In this document: positions 1 through 10,455 of the stretch, piece after piece | Layout of the letters: the number at the start of each line of letters is the position of its first letter | Position numbering within the stretch: position 1 is the first letter of the stretch | Source of the DNA: Acidobacteriota bacterium | GTDB taxonomy: Bacteria > Acidobacteriota > Vicinamibacteria > Vicinamibacterales > CAVVIG01 | Length of the DNA stretch: 64,000 nucleotides | Assembly (NCBI GenBank): GCA_016195265.1 | Contig: JACPZW010000086.1 | Location: 1-64,000, forward strand | Direction of reading: 5' to 3' | Made by a program: the position numbers and the translations under genes | The notes under the pieces: generated by a model | The model's input: the letters and a program-made list of their open reading frames with translations, nothing else | What the model was told of the DNA's origin: nothing | The model's database searches: none

Positions 1-264
1 AAGTCCTTGTTGACACGTCTCCAGATCCCGGAGGAGGTCATTGCTGGGGAAGTGCGTGAGATGCGATACGTGGCGTTCGGCACCACCGCCAGTCGCAGCG
101 TCCTGGGCACGATGAACGACTACGTCAACCACATCGAATGGGCCTTCCACGACCGTGCTGACGTGACGCTCCATATGTTGAGTCTGGAGTTGGCCGACAC
201 GCCAGTCAGTCCACTCGGGTACGAGCGACCGATGGACGTGGTCCGACGATGTCTGGCCCGCTGA
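1..264 (+). CDS. DUF6933-like protein, C-terminal fragment (runs off left edge)
   Basis: The frame is open from the first base of the window to the TGA at 262-264, so this is the 3' part of a longer gene; the TTG at 7 in the ORF track is not a convincing start. The translated part contains 'TASRSVLGTMNDYV' followed by a Leu-rich helix and 'TPVSPLGYERP', which match what I recall of the C-terminal half of the DUF6933 family (typically ~150 aa, function unknown). The family call rests on memory of these motifs, not on a search. Nothing in this gene shows a link to the downstream kinase. Confidence 0.55.
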   Translation, partial: KSLLTRLQIPEEVIAGEVREMRYVAFGTTASRSVLGTMNDYVNHIEWAFHDRADVTLHMLSLELADTPVSPLGYERPMDVVRRCLAR

Positions 265-572
265 AGCTCACGTAGTGCGCAGGAGCCCTCTGCGATCGGG
301 GCAGGTGGCCGGTTGCCCCGAGCCTGTTGACGATTCTCTGCCGCGCGGATTGCGCAGCGCGTCAGCGACTCTCCAGCACGGTTACCTCGAAGCGGCGTCC
401 AGCGACATAATTCTTGACCGCTTGCTTGGCTGCTACGTTGCCCGACCACCCCGGGCGCTAGCCGTGCATTCCCTTGCACGGAGCGTGTGGCAAACGCGAA
501 GTGATTACCTGTTAGAGCCTGCCCCAGAGATACTCATTCCACCTCCCTCATCAGCGGTTGCAACACCTCGAC
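265..572. other. Intergenic stretch, no supported feature
   Basis: About 300 bases between the DUF6933-like fragment and repeat copy A. ORFs of ~119 aa occur on both strands (275-634 and 120-479), but they are Arg/Ala/Ser-rich without recognisable domains, typical of shadows in high-GC DNA. I see no convincing RNA gene or terminator. Confidence 0.4.
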
Positions 573-802
573 GTCACGGCCGCACGACGAACGGCGCGAC
601 TCCGCCTGCAACCTGTCCCGCTGGAGACAGCTGACCGCAGCACCTGACGGTTTTCGTGGAACGAATGCGCCGACATGCGACACAGAAAACCGTCAGGATA
701 GCGAACACTAGGGGATTTATCATGCCACGATGGGAATGATTCTTGCTCTCTCAGCCACTCGCTGCGAGTGACAGATGCGTGTCCGAAGTGCGGCGGTCAG
801 CG
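573..802 (+). repeat. Diverged direct repeat, copy A (upstream of the hybrid kinase)
   Basis: This stretch aligns almost end to end with 4268-4500. Shared blocks include an 'ACCTGTC(C/T)CGCTGGAGAC' stretch, 'TGACGGTTT', 'CACTA(G/A)GGGATT', 'CCACGATGG(G)AATGATTCTTG' and 'TGCGTGTCC(G/A)AAGTGCGGC'. The two copies flank the histidine kinase gene in the same orientation. Each ends in the first cysteine pair of a zinc-ribbon reading frame, intact only in copy B. The simplest reading is an old duplication of the leader and start of a zinc-ribbon gene with the kinase gene between the copies. Confidence 0.7.
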
Positions 803-911
803 AACGCTCGCTGTTGCGCCCGCCCTGGACCCGCCGCCCGCATGTCCGACAGGCGCCGCACACGACTCGTCGGACAGTCGGAGGACCAAAAGGGACTGAT
901 GCGCTCCACCT
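743..911 (+). pseudogene. Degenerate zinc-ribbon remnant in repeat copy A
   Basis: Two frames together recall the intact zinc-ribbon genes at 4430-4878. A GTG frame at 768-899 encodes 'VTDACPKCGGQRT', matching 'VTPACPKCGSRRT' of the intact 54-aa protein, then loses the family pattern and stops at TGA 897-899. The frame of the 743-1036 ORF instead contains 'RRRTRLVGQSED', matching 'RRTRIVEQSGN' and 'ARTRIVGQSGT'. The second CxxC pair is absent in both. I read this as a frameshifted, truncated duplicate of the zinc-ribbon gene, immediately upstream of the kinase. It is probably not functional. Confidence 0.5.
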
Positions 912-1047
912 ATCCCCTCGTCCTGAATCTGCTTCTCCCCGTCTCGCCCTGCCTGCCCGCGGTCCCGTCCTTGGCGACGTCCCGCGTGGCACGCCCCGCG
1001 TCGGTCTCCATCCAGGCGGGTCGACCGGACGCATAGGACGACGGTTG

Positions 1048-4056
<3,009 letters not shown>

Positions 4057-4267
4057 CATGTCTCGAGAATGTCGTGTTACAGAGGCGCCCACGCCCACGC
4101 TCCTGCAGACATACTTGCCCGTCCCTGTCTTGTCCGCACGAATAGTTCCGGTGCAGTCGGCTCCGTGCAGGCGTCGCGCCCGGTTTGATCTCGAGGAGGG
4201 ACTCGAGCACGCCGTCGATGCTGCGCCCCCCAGTGACACTTGCATCAGCGGTCGCGACAGCTTCGGC
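4057..4267. other. Short intergenic stretch, nothing recognised
   Basis: Between the kinase stop and repeat copy B. The small ORF 4058-4291 has no domain features. I see no strong terminator hairpin after the kinase. Confidence 0.35.
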
Positions 4268-4500
4268 GTCAGGACCGCACGAACGGCGTGACTCAGCACC
4301 CTGAAACCTGTCTCGCTGGAGACGGCCGACCGCAGCGCATGACGGTTTCCGTTGAAGGAATGCTCCGACGTGGGACATTAGAAAGCGTAAAGATAGCAGA
4401 CACTAAGGGATTATTCCTGCCACGATGGAATGATTCTTGTAACCTCCGCCTCGGTGCAGCGAGTGACCCCTGCGTGTCCAAAGTGCGGCAGTCGCCGCAC
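4268..4500 (+). repeat. Diverged direct repeat, copy B (leader of the zinc-ribbon genes)
   Basis: Homologous to 573-802 with scattered substitutions and small indels. Here the repeat runs into an intact zinc-ribbon gene (ATG 4430), so copy B looks like the functional leader and copy A the degenerate one. Conservation upstream of the start suggests a retained promoter or leader, but I cannot place -35/-10 boxes with confidence. Confidence 0.7.
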
Positions 4501-4594
4501 GCGGATTGTCGAACAGTCTGGCAACCCGCCGCTGGATCACCGCCGTTGCGAAGATTGTGCGCACGTCTTTTCCTGCGCTCTCGTTGGCGAGTGA
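4430..4594 (+). CDS. Small zinc-ribbon protein (54 aa), not in the ORF track
   Basis: Read directly: ATG at 4430, TGA at 4592-4594, 54 aa. It contains CPKC at ~16-19 and a second pair CEDC at ~40-43, forming a four-cysteine zinc ribbon with 'GSRRTRIVEQSGNPP' between. The same pattern recurs in the C-terminal half of the next protein ('CALCGSARTRIVGQSGTPP...CEQC'), so the two genes arose by duplication of a zinc-ribbon module. The stop overlaps the GTG of the next gene in a GTGA arrangement, implying translational coupling. Role unknown; a zinc-binding nucleic-acid or protein adaptor is possible but not shown. Internal GTG codons (12th codon) are alternative starts. Confidence 0.6.
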   Translation: MILVTSASVQRVTPACPKCGSRRTRIVEQSGNPPLDHRRCEDCAHVFSCALVGE

Positions 4595-4878
4595 CTGTGG
4601 CGGATCACGATCGCGACGACGCCGAGAAGCCGCCGCCGTGTCCGTGGTGTAACCACACGGGTGTCATAGAGATCACGGGGGCAGGTGGTAGCGACGCCCG
4701 GTGGTTCATGTGCCAGTCCTGCTCTCGCGTCTTCTGCATTCATCTTGTGCCGGTGACGTGTGCCCTGTGCGGGAGTGCTCGCACGCGCATCGTGGGTCAG
4801 TCCGGCACGCCGCCACTCATTCACTATCGCTGCGAACAGTGTGGACAGGTCTCGTCACGCGCGCTGCTTGATGACTGA
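4591..4878 (+). CDS. Double zinc-ribbon protein (95 aa)
   Basis: The ORF track extends this frame to 4240, but the start is best placed at GTG 4591 (overlapping the previous stop as GTGA) or GTG 4597. The 95-aa product has two zinc ribbons: CPWC...CQSC in the first half and CALC...CEQC in the second. The second closely resembles the 54-aa upstream protein (CxxCGSxRTRIVxQSGxPP). No other domain is visible. The pair forms a compact two-gene unit downstream of the hybrid kinase, separated from it by repeat copy B. Function unknown. Confidence 0.6.
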   Translation: MTVADHDRDDAEKPPPCPWCNHTGVIEITGAGGSDARWFMCQSCSRVFCIHLVPVTCALCGSARTRIVGQSGTPPLIHYRCEQCGQVSSRALLDD

Positions 4879-5214
4879 ACGGCGCGGCAAACAGCGACGG
4901 CTCACACTTCGTTAGTCCGCCGCCGTCGGCGACTCGCGATCAGTTCACGACCACTTAGCGAGAGGATCTTCGCGGGTCGACCAGAAAATGACTAGCTGCC
5001 CCTTGGCCTCGCGACCGTGCGGTCGGCTAGCGTCATAGGCCGGGGCGCGTTAGCGCCCGCGCAAGAGCATGTGACCGAGAACCCTCGGGAGGAACCCGCG
5101 TGCGAGTGACATTTCGAGTGGTGGCGCCCTGTAACGGGTTGCGACTTTGTCGTGTGCATCCCATTCCGGACCGGACGTTCTTCCCGGTTTGCGGGTTCCG
5201 GAAATTCTGACGGT
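4879..5214. other. Intergenic stretch between convergent genes, nothing recognised
   Basis: About 335 bases between the zinc-ribbon pair (+) and the lgt-like gene (-). There is a short GC-rich inverted repeat around 5040-5058 (GGCGCG...CGCGCC type), but no clear T-tract terminator, RNA gene or coding sequence. Confidence 0.35.
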
Positions 5215-6006
5215 TCAGCGCGCTGGCGCGCTCTGTCGCCGGACGAACCATAGCGCGATCGCCGCCGGGCCCAAAATTAAGCCAATGAACTGCGATGTCG
5301 AAAGTAACCCGCCAAAGACGAAGCCGCGGTCCGCGTCACCTCGGAAGAACTCGAGGACGAACCGCGCCATCGCGTAGAGCGCCGTGTAGGCCAGAATGAC
5401 CTCGCCGTCGAACCGCGTGCGCCGACTGAGTCGCACGAGGACGGCGAATAACGCAAGGCAGACGATCGACTCGTACAGCTGCACGGGATGTAAGGGGACG
5501 CCAAGCGGCGCGCCGCCGATGCGCGCGGCGTCTGGGTCCGTGAACGTGACAGCCCAGGGCAACTGCGTCGGCCGTCCATAGTCGTCACCCGCCATGAAGC
5601 ACCCCATGCGGCCGATCGCCTGGCCGAGTGCGATGGCCGGGCCGCACAGATCGGCCGTGCGCCACACCGGTAGCCGAAGATCGCGCCGGAAGAAGATCGC
5701 GGACGCCATCAGCGCGCCTATGAACCCGCCGTAGAAATCGCCGGCGCTCGCGAGCACCGACCGCGAGAACACTTCGGACGGCGCCGCCGCGTACTCCGGG
5801 AAGTCTCGCACAATCATCAACGCCTTCGCGCCGATGAATGCGCCGCCGATCGCCCAGAATCCGAGGGACGAGAGCGCGTCGACATCCACCCCTGTGCGGC
5901 GTCCCTCGCGCATCAGCCACCCGAAGGCGGCGACGTACGCCGAGGCGAGCAGCAGCCCAAACGTGTGCACAGTGAAGAGTGGCGTCGTCAGCAGGCGAGG
6001 ATGCAT
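5215..6006 (-). CDS. lgt: Prolipoprotein diacylglyceryl transferase family protein (Lgt-like)
   Basis: 263 aa, the usual Lgt length, with about seven hydrophobic helices. It carries the family signature as 'GRMGCFMAGDDYG' (consensus GRxGNFxNxExxG or GRxGCFxxGxxYG) and the 'HPVQLYES' motif that follows it. Lgt transfers diacylglyceryl from phosphatidylglycerol to the lipobox cysteine of prolipoproteins at the cytoplasmic membrane. The Cys-containing signature belongs to a divergent branch sometimes found as extra copies in accessory regions, so this may not be the housekeeping copy. It is divergent from the broken methyltransferase at 6278. Confidence 0.8.
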   Translation of the reverse strand: MHPRLLTTPLFTVHTFGLLLASAYVAAFGWLMREGRRTGVDVDALSSLGFWAIGGAFIGAKALMIVRDFPEYAAAPSEVFSRSVLASAGDFYGGFIGALMASAIFFRRDLRLPVWRTADLCGPAIALGQAIGRMGCFMAGDDYGRPTQLPWAVTFTDPDAARIGGAPLGVPLHPVQLYESIVCLALFAVLVRLSRRTRFDGEVILAYTALYAMARFVLEFFRGDADRGFVFGGLLSTSQFIGLILGPAAIALWFVRRQSAPAR

Positions 6007-6277
6007 CCATTAAAGAGTACAAGATTCGGAACAGCATTCACCGTGCCGCCGCTCGTTCCCGCGGACCCTTTGTCAGCGGTGACGGACGATGTCCACGCGG
6101 GTGCTGGCCCTGCCGCTGATGACGAACCTGCTGAAGCGTGCTGAAGCGTCGGCCATGGGTTACACTGCCGGTGACACAGCCCGGTCATCTTCATCGCTCG
6201 GAATTGCGCGCGGTCGGGGCGTCGGGTGCCGCGCGATGATCGCTGGGAGGGGCGCGCGACACGCGACCGTGACGTCG

Positions 6278-6895
6278 ATGGATCGCAAAGCGCACTGGGA
6301 CGAAATCTACGCCACGACGGCGTCGGACGCGGTCAGTTGGTTCCAGCCAGAGCCGTCGGTGTCCCTCCGCTTGCTCGACGCGGCAGGCATGACGCCAGCG
6401 ACGTGAGTGATCGACATTGGGGGCGGGGATTCCCGCCTCGTGGATCATCTCCTCGCGCGCGGGCTGCGCTGTCTCACGGTGTTGGACGTCTCCCACACCG
6501 CGCTCGCCCGTGCGCGTGCCCGGGTTGCGCCGCTGGCACACCACGTGTCGTGGATCGAGGCGGACGTGACGGCTGACACCTGGCCCGTGCCGCCGGTCGA
6601 CATCTGGCACGACCGGGCCGTGTTCCATTTTCTGATCGAGGCCGACGACCGCGCGCAATACGCCGCCCGCGTGCGTCAGGCGGTCATGCTGGGGGGCTCC
6701 GTCATCATCGGGACCTTTGCGCTCGACGGCCCTGAGCGGTGTAGCGGTCTGCCGGTCCGCCGCTACGATGCTGAGGGGCTTTGCGCCGAACTCGGCGACG
6801 GATTCACCCTGGAAGAGACCCTGACGGACGCGCATCGGACGCCAGCCGGCACCGTGCAGTCGTTCCTCTACGTGCGGCTCGTTCGGCAACGATAA
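6278..6895 (+). pseudogene. Class I SAM-dependent methyltransferase interrupted by an in-frame TGA
   Basis: Two adjacent ORFs in the same frame (6089-6406 and 6407-6895) form one methyltransferase when the TGA at 6404-6406 is read through. The N-part 'MDRKAHWDEIYATTASDAVSWFQPEPS' and the C-part 'VIDIGGGDSRLVDHLLARG' (SAM-binding motif I) are contiguous in this family, and the stop lies just before motif I. A CGA(Arg)-to-TGA or TGG(Trp)-to-TGA change would explain it. I chose ATG 6278 by family-like N-terminus. The C-part has no plausible independent role without the N-terminal helices. Options are a real nonsense mutation, a base-call error or recoding; the first two are likelier. The next gene is also broken. 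Confidence 0.75.
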
Positions 6896-6914
6896 CGGCT
6901 AGTGCAGTGTGACA

Positions 6915-7123
6915 ATGACGGAGCCGACGCGGACCGCGATCGTGACGTGCCCGCTCTGCGGCCATCAGGCCGAAGTGACGATGCCAGCAACGCCTGCCAG
7001 TTCTTCTACGAGTGCAAGGGCTGCGGGATGCTTCTGAAGCCGAAGCCGGGCGACTGTTGCGTGCTCTGCTCGTACGCGAACACGCCGTGCCCGCCGAAAC
7101 AGGACGAGCACGGCGGCTGCTGA
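6915..7123 (+). pseudogene. GDCCVxC-family small cysteine-rich protein, one-base frameshift
   Basis: The 3' part in the 6902 frame reads 'ACQFFYECKGCG', 'LKPKPGDCCVLCSY' and 'CPPKQ', the signature of the ~70-aa GDCCVxC family (some members are selenoproteins; this one has Cys codons). The proper N-terminus is in another frame: ATG 6915 gives 'MTEPTRTAIVTCPLCGHQAEVTMPAT', after which one missing base near 6987-6990 shifts the frame ('ACG CC TGC' where 'ACG GCC TGC' is expected). Restoring one base gives a full-length family member with CPLC and CxxC metal-site-like pairs. Such proteins are often near metal-handling genes. Either decay or a sequencing indel. Confidence 0.7.
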
Positions 7124-7468
7124 CGATCGCGTTGTTGGTCAGAGACCGAAACGCGGCATTACAGACGCGTTCACGTCGGGTGCGCTGACCGTCCGTCACC
7201 GGCCATCCAGGCGATCAACCGCATGTGCCCTGCCAATGATCTCCAACGGAAGTCGTGGCGCTCGGCAGGCTAGAGGTGGTGGCCGTCGTCGTCGCTGAAA
7301 ACATTGGCGCGTGCGGCAGGACTCGACCCTGCGACCGCAAGCTGCTTAGGAACCTTGAGGATCGAGATCAGAACGGTCGACGGATTCCGTCCGACGAGCA
7401 TTTCGCCGTGGCGATCGATTAGCGATTCGTTGGAGGAACTCAACAGCTACAAAAACAGCTACAGTCGG
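7124..7468. other. Intergenic stretch with a possible tRNA remnant
   Basis: No coding sequence is supported; the 7304-7504 ORF is a shadow over the tRNA-like remnant and the terminator. A short tandem 'ACAGCTAC' repeat occurs at about 7443-7463. See the separate entry for the tRNA-like 3' end. Confidence 0.35.
7305..7350 (-). other. Possible tRNA 3'-end remnant (attachment-site-like)
   Basis: On the minus strand this reads 'CCTAAGCAG', a variable-region-like stretch, then a T-arm GCAGG-GTCGAGT-CCTGC, then an acceptor-like 3' strand ending in CCA (7305-7307). No matching 5' half (D-arm, 5' acceptor strand) is visible in the bases upstream on that strand. Isolated tRNA 3' halves are typical of integrative-element attachment sites. 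No integrase is present in the window, so this remains a weak call. Confidence 0.3.
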
Positions 7469-7494
7469 AAAAACGGCCGCCGAGTGGCGGCCGT
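7469..7494 (-). terminator. Rho-independent terminator of tRNA-Pro
   Basis: A perfect 9-bp stem ACGGCCGCC/GGCGGCCGT with a 4-nt loop, followed on the minus strand by TTTTT (AAAAA at 7469-7473 on plus). It lies ~17 bases beyond the CCA end of the tRNA-Pro gene, exactly where a tRNA terminator is expected. Confidence 0.85.
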
Positions 7495-7510
7495 AAAGTA
7501 TTGATTTAAT

Positions 7511-7587
7511 TGGTCGGGGCGACTGGATTCGAACCAGCGACCCCCTGCGCCCAAGGCAGGTGCGCTACCAGGCTGCGCTACGCCCCG
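7511..7587 (-). tRNA. tRNA-Pro (anticodon TGG)
   Basis: The reverse complement folds as a standard 77-nt tRNA: acceptor CGGGGCG/CGCCCCG, D-arm with 'AGCGCAGCCTGGTAGCGC', anticodon stem CCTGC/GCAGG with loop CTTGGGC (anticodon TGG), T-loop TTCGAAT, discriminator A and encoded CCA at 7511-7513. The C1-G72 pair is typical of bacterial tRNA-Pro. A strong terminator follows. Confidence 0.95.
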
Positions 7588-7777
7588 ACTGAACTCGATC
7601 ATACCCCGGCTCGACGGTGCGACCCGCGACAGAACTGTTCGCGGGTGTTCAGAAATGAGCCGCACGCGCGCGGACTGGAAACGGACCGGTAAATCCCTGC
7701 CGCTGGAAATGCCCGCAGATTCGTGCCAATTCGCGCCCGGCGCTGGCGGCACGGAATCGGCAAAAGGCAGGCATGCC

Positions 7778-8194
7778 ATGCCCAGCTGCCCGCACGACAC
7801 GATCGACGACGCGGCGTTCCTTGTCGCGCTCGAAAACTTCGACGGTTCGCCGACAGCCAGCGCCGCCGAGACGCAGGCGATCCCCGATCGCGGGGACCCA
7901 CTCAACAGGACGTTCCCGTTCGCCGGGCACGGCGCGGCGGCTTCGGAACCGTATCCCGCGTTCGCCGATCTGCCTCCGTATCAGGGGACGGACGCCGAGT
8001 CCGCCATGTTGGCGAGCGATGCGCGCGCCGGGATGTCCGAGTCAGGCCGGACGTCTCGACGTAGCGATGCGCCCACGCTCGCCGTGGCCCTCGTTTTCGT
8101 GATGGGGCTGGCCGCCGGCGCGAGCGCCGCCGCCATCGTCTTCTACGATCGCGCCGCGCAGATCGTCGCCGCCTGGACCGGACCGCACAGCTAA
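7778..8194 (+). CDS. Small tail-anchored membrane protein, hypothetical (paralogue 1)
   Basis: 138 aa from ATG 7778 (MPSCPHDTIDDAAFLVALENFD), preceded by an AAAAGGCAGG ribosome-binding site; the ORF track start at 7655 is less likely. The N-terminal ~90 aa are acidic and disordered-looking. A single hydrophobic segment near the C-terminus ('LAVALVFVMGLAAGASAAAIVF') is followed by 'YDRAAQIVAAW', suggesting a C-tail-anchored protein. The next gene encodes a protein with the same tail architecture, so the two are tandem paralogues. No domain or function recognised. Confidence 0.55.
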   Translation: MPSCPHDTIDDAAFLVALENFDGSPTASAAETQAIPDRGDPLNRTFPFAGHGAAASEPYPAFADLPPYQGTDAESAMLASDARAGMSESGRTSRRSDAPTLAVALVFVMGLAAGASAAAIVFYDRAAQIVAAWTGPHS

Positions 8195-8341
8195 TCGGAC
8201 CGGATACATCCGCGCGGGGCAGGTGATGTGCGGGTGCGCCCACCGTTGCGCGCGCCACGATGTGCGCGCCGGCGTCCGTCGGGTTCGCGGCGTGCGAAAC
8301 ACGTGCAGCAGTGCGAAGGTTCAGCCCAGGGTGACGACGGC

Positions 8342-8770
8342 ATGGAACTCGCTTACGTGGAAAGTAGAATGCAGGCCTCCGATCTTCCGTCGCTGCTCGA
8401 CGATGCGGGCTTCCAGGCGGAGCTCGAGCGGTTCGAACGCTCGACCCTCGCCATTGAAGAGCGGCCGATCACCGACGCCCAGCTGGACGCGATTGCTGAA
8501 ATCGTTCCGCGCCGGTCTGGAAATTCCCCGTCCGCGTTCGACGAACAGGCGCAACGCCGTGCTCACGCCGCGCTGGAACGCGCGCTCGAGCCCGAATTCC
8601 ACGAGCAGCAGCAGCACCACCATCACGCGCACGCGCGGTCGGCTCGTGTGCCGCGGGCGGTGGTCGCGCTTGTCGCCGCCCTCGGATTCCTGGCCGGCGC
8701 GGGAGCGGCCGGAGCGATGTTCCGCGACCGCGTCGCGCAGATCGTCGTCGAGCGCATCCACCTGAAGTAA
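8342..8770 (+). CDS. Small tail-anchored membrane protein with His-rich segment, hypothetical (paralogue 2)
   Basis: 142 aa from ATG 8342 (MELAYVESRMQASDLPSLLDD); an internal ATG at 8369 is an alternative. The acidic N-terminal half resembles paralogue 1 in style ('LLDDAGFQAELERFE' against 'AAFLVALENFD'). It is followed by a His/Gln-rich run (QQQHHHHAHA), then a C-terminal hydrophobic helix and 'FRDRVAQIVVERIHLK', clearly homologous to 'YDRAAQIVAAW' of paralogue 1. The His run could bind metal but is only suggestive. Function unknown. Confidence 0.55.
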   Translation: MELAYVESRMQASDLPSLLDDAGFQAELERFERSTLAIEERPITDAQLDAIAEIVPRRSGNSPSAFDEQAQRRAHAALERALEPEFHEQQQHHHHAHARSARVPRAVVALVAALGFLAGAGAAGAMFRDRVAQIVVERIHLK

Positions 8771-8863
8771 CGACGCGTCCCGGGCCGCCCTTCCGACACG
8801 GCATCCGAATTGCCCCCGTCGTCATGATCTCGCGATTCTTGTCGCCTTCCCGACAGGACGACC

Positions 8864-10030
8864 ATGGTCCGCCGAGCCGCACTCTTGCTCCTGATCGCTG
8901 CCTGCGCCGTTCCCGTCGCGGGCCAGGAGCGCCGCGGTCCGATTGCCGGCGTTGTGGTCGATCCAATGGCCGCGGTTGTCGTCGCTGCGACGGTCGTCGT
9001 CGAGGGCGACGGCGGACGCACGGTGACCGTGCGCACGTCGGTCGACGGCCGCTTCAGCATTCAAGATCCGCCGGCCGGCGTCCTCGTCCTCCGAGTGACG
9101 GCGACGGCTTCGCGGACGCGGTGCTGCCCGACACGCCGTTTTCCGTTGCTGGCGTTCGCGGTCCCACAGTCGTTGCCGGCGGGGTGGAGCATGTGGAATC
9201 GGCGTACGGACGCGCGGCGCTGCTTGCGGCGCCTCGGCTGACGGTGATCGCGGGTGCGCGCGCCGACTTCTGGACGTCGACGCCTGCAGAAGCTGGAGCG
9301 CCGGCGCACGCGGTGAATTTCTTCAGTCCACGCGTGTCAGCGGCCTGGCAGGCGAGCAAGTCCATCGCCGTACGCGCGTCAGCCACGCGCGCATCGCGCA
9401 CGCCGACGCTCGACGAGCTGCATCGCAGCTCGCGCATCGGCAACTCGCTTCAGCTGGGCAACCCGCTGCTCGATCCCGAGCGCCTGACCGGCCTCGAAGC
9501 CGGCGTCACCCTGCTGCACACGCGGACCTCCATGCGCGCGACGTGGTTCTGGAACGATCTCACGCAGGCGATCACGAACATCACCATCGGCACGACGCCG
9601 ACGCTGGTCACGCGGCAGAAGCAGAACGCGGACAACGTGCGCGCGCAGGGACTCGAGCTCGACGCCTTCGTTCAACCCACGCCGCGTAGCTCATTGAACG
9701 CATTCCTCAACTTCGACAAGGGCACGAGTTTCGAGCGATCGATCGAGTTCAACGAGAACAACAAGCAGAACCCGGGCACGATCGCGACCGCGGTGCTGTG
9801 GCCGTGGACTCGCGCGAGCAGTCAGTGGGCGGCGGACTTCGACGATCGGACCTGGAGCGGCGGCGCGGGCGCCACGCTGGAGCTCGTGCCAAACCGCGTG
9901 ACGCTGGTTGCCGACTACACGCTGTCGCTCGCCACCGTCGACATCGCGTACGGGGGGTACGGCGTGACCAGCTTCGATGGAACGCCGTTCGCGCCGAACA
10001 GCGAATTCGCATTCTCCTCACCGGCGGCTT
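8864..10030 (+). pseudogene. Chimeric outer-membrane pseudogene: TonB-dependent receptor remnant joined to an MtrB/PioB-like barrel end
   Basis: ATG 8864 starts a signal peptide and a carboxypeptidase-regulatory-like domain ('IAGVVVDP...VDGRFSIQDPPAGVLVLRVTA'). Around 9105 the frame shifts and the plug and about half the barrel are missing. The 8824-frame then continues with receptor barrel strands ('NFFSPRVSAAWQAS', 'ASRTPTLDELHRSS', 'NPLLDPERLTGLEAG', 'QNADNVRAQGLELDAF'). From ~9715 the character changes to 'ERSIEFNENNKQNPGTIATA' and 'VDIAYGGYGVTSFDGTPFAPN', which I associate with the C-terminal half of MtrB/PioB-family decahaem-associated barrels. This too ends abruptly at ~10010 against the ACT gene. 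At least two deletions and one frameshift make function unlikely. Confidence 0.65.
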
Positions 10031-10439
10031 ACGAAGCGCCGAGCGCCGCGGCGGCCCTTTTCACGTCGCGCGGCGCGACCCAGCACAGCGCGCCGTATCG
10101 GCCGTCGACGGCAATCGCGTCGAGCGCGGTGACGTTGATCTTCGCGTCGGCCAGCCTGCCCATCAGGTTGGCGATGACGCCGGCACGATCGTCGCCCTGG
10201 ATGAGAAACCCCTTCTTGGGGCCGACCGCCTTCCACTTGTTGGCTTTCGCGACACTCTTGAACACGGCCGGGTCGGCGGGGATGAAATCCAATTGCCCTC
10301 GCCGGCCTTCGGGAAAACCGGAGAAGGCAAGCAGGTTGACGCCGGCGTCCCTCAAGACCCCCAGCGCTTTCGCGGCTTCTCCGGGCTTGTCGGGTACCAG
10401 GAGGTGGAAGTAGTCGACCTGTCGAATCATCTCTGCCAT
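10029..10439 (-). CDS. ACT-domain protein at the end of the benzoyl-CoA operon
   Basis: 136 aa with two ACT-like beta-alpha-beta halves ('FHLLVPDKPGEAAKALGVLRDAGVNLLAFS' and 'FLIQGDDRAGVIANLMGRLADAKINVTALDAI'). Stand-alone ACT proteins usually sense small metabolites such as amino acids. It starts 16 nt after the last activase gene, so it is probably cotranscribed with the reductase genes and could be a metabolite sensor for the pathway, but there is no direct evidence. The + strand frame opposite belongs to the pseudogene shadow. Confidence 0.8.
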   Translation of the reverse strand: MAEMIRQVDYFHLLVPDKPGEAAKALGVLRDAGVNLLAFSGFPEGRRGQLDFIPADPAVFKSVAKANKWKAVGPKKGFLIQGDDRAGVIANLMGRLADAKINVTALDAIAVDGRYGALCWVAPRDVKRAAAALGAS

Positions 10440-10455
10440 GGCGTACCTCCGTCTT

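Noticed and set aside
6404-6406. Selenocysteine at the TGA of the methyltransferase
   Set aside because: The position just before SAM motif I has no catalytic Cys in the family and no SECIS-like structure was evident, so nonsense mutation or sequencing error is more likely.
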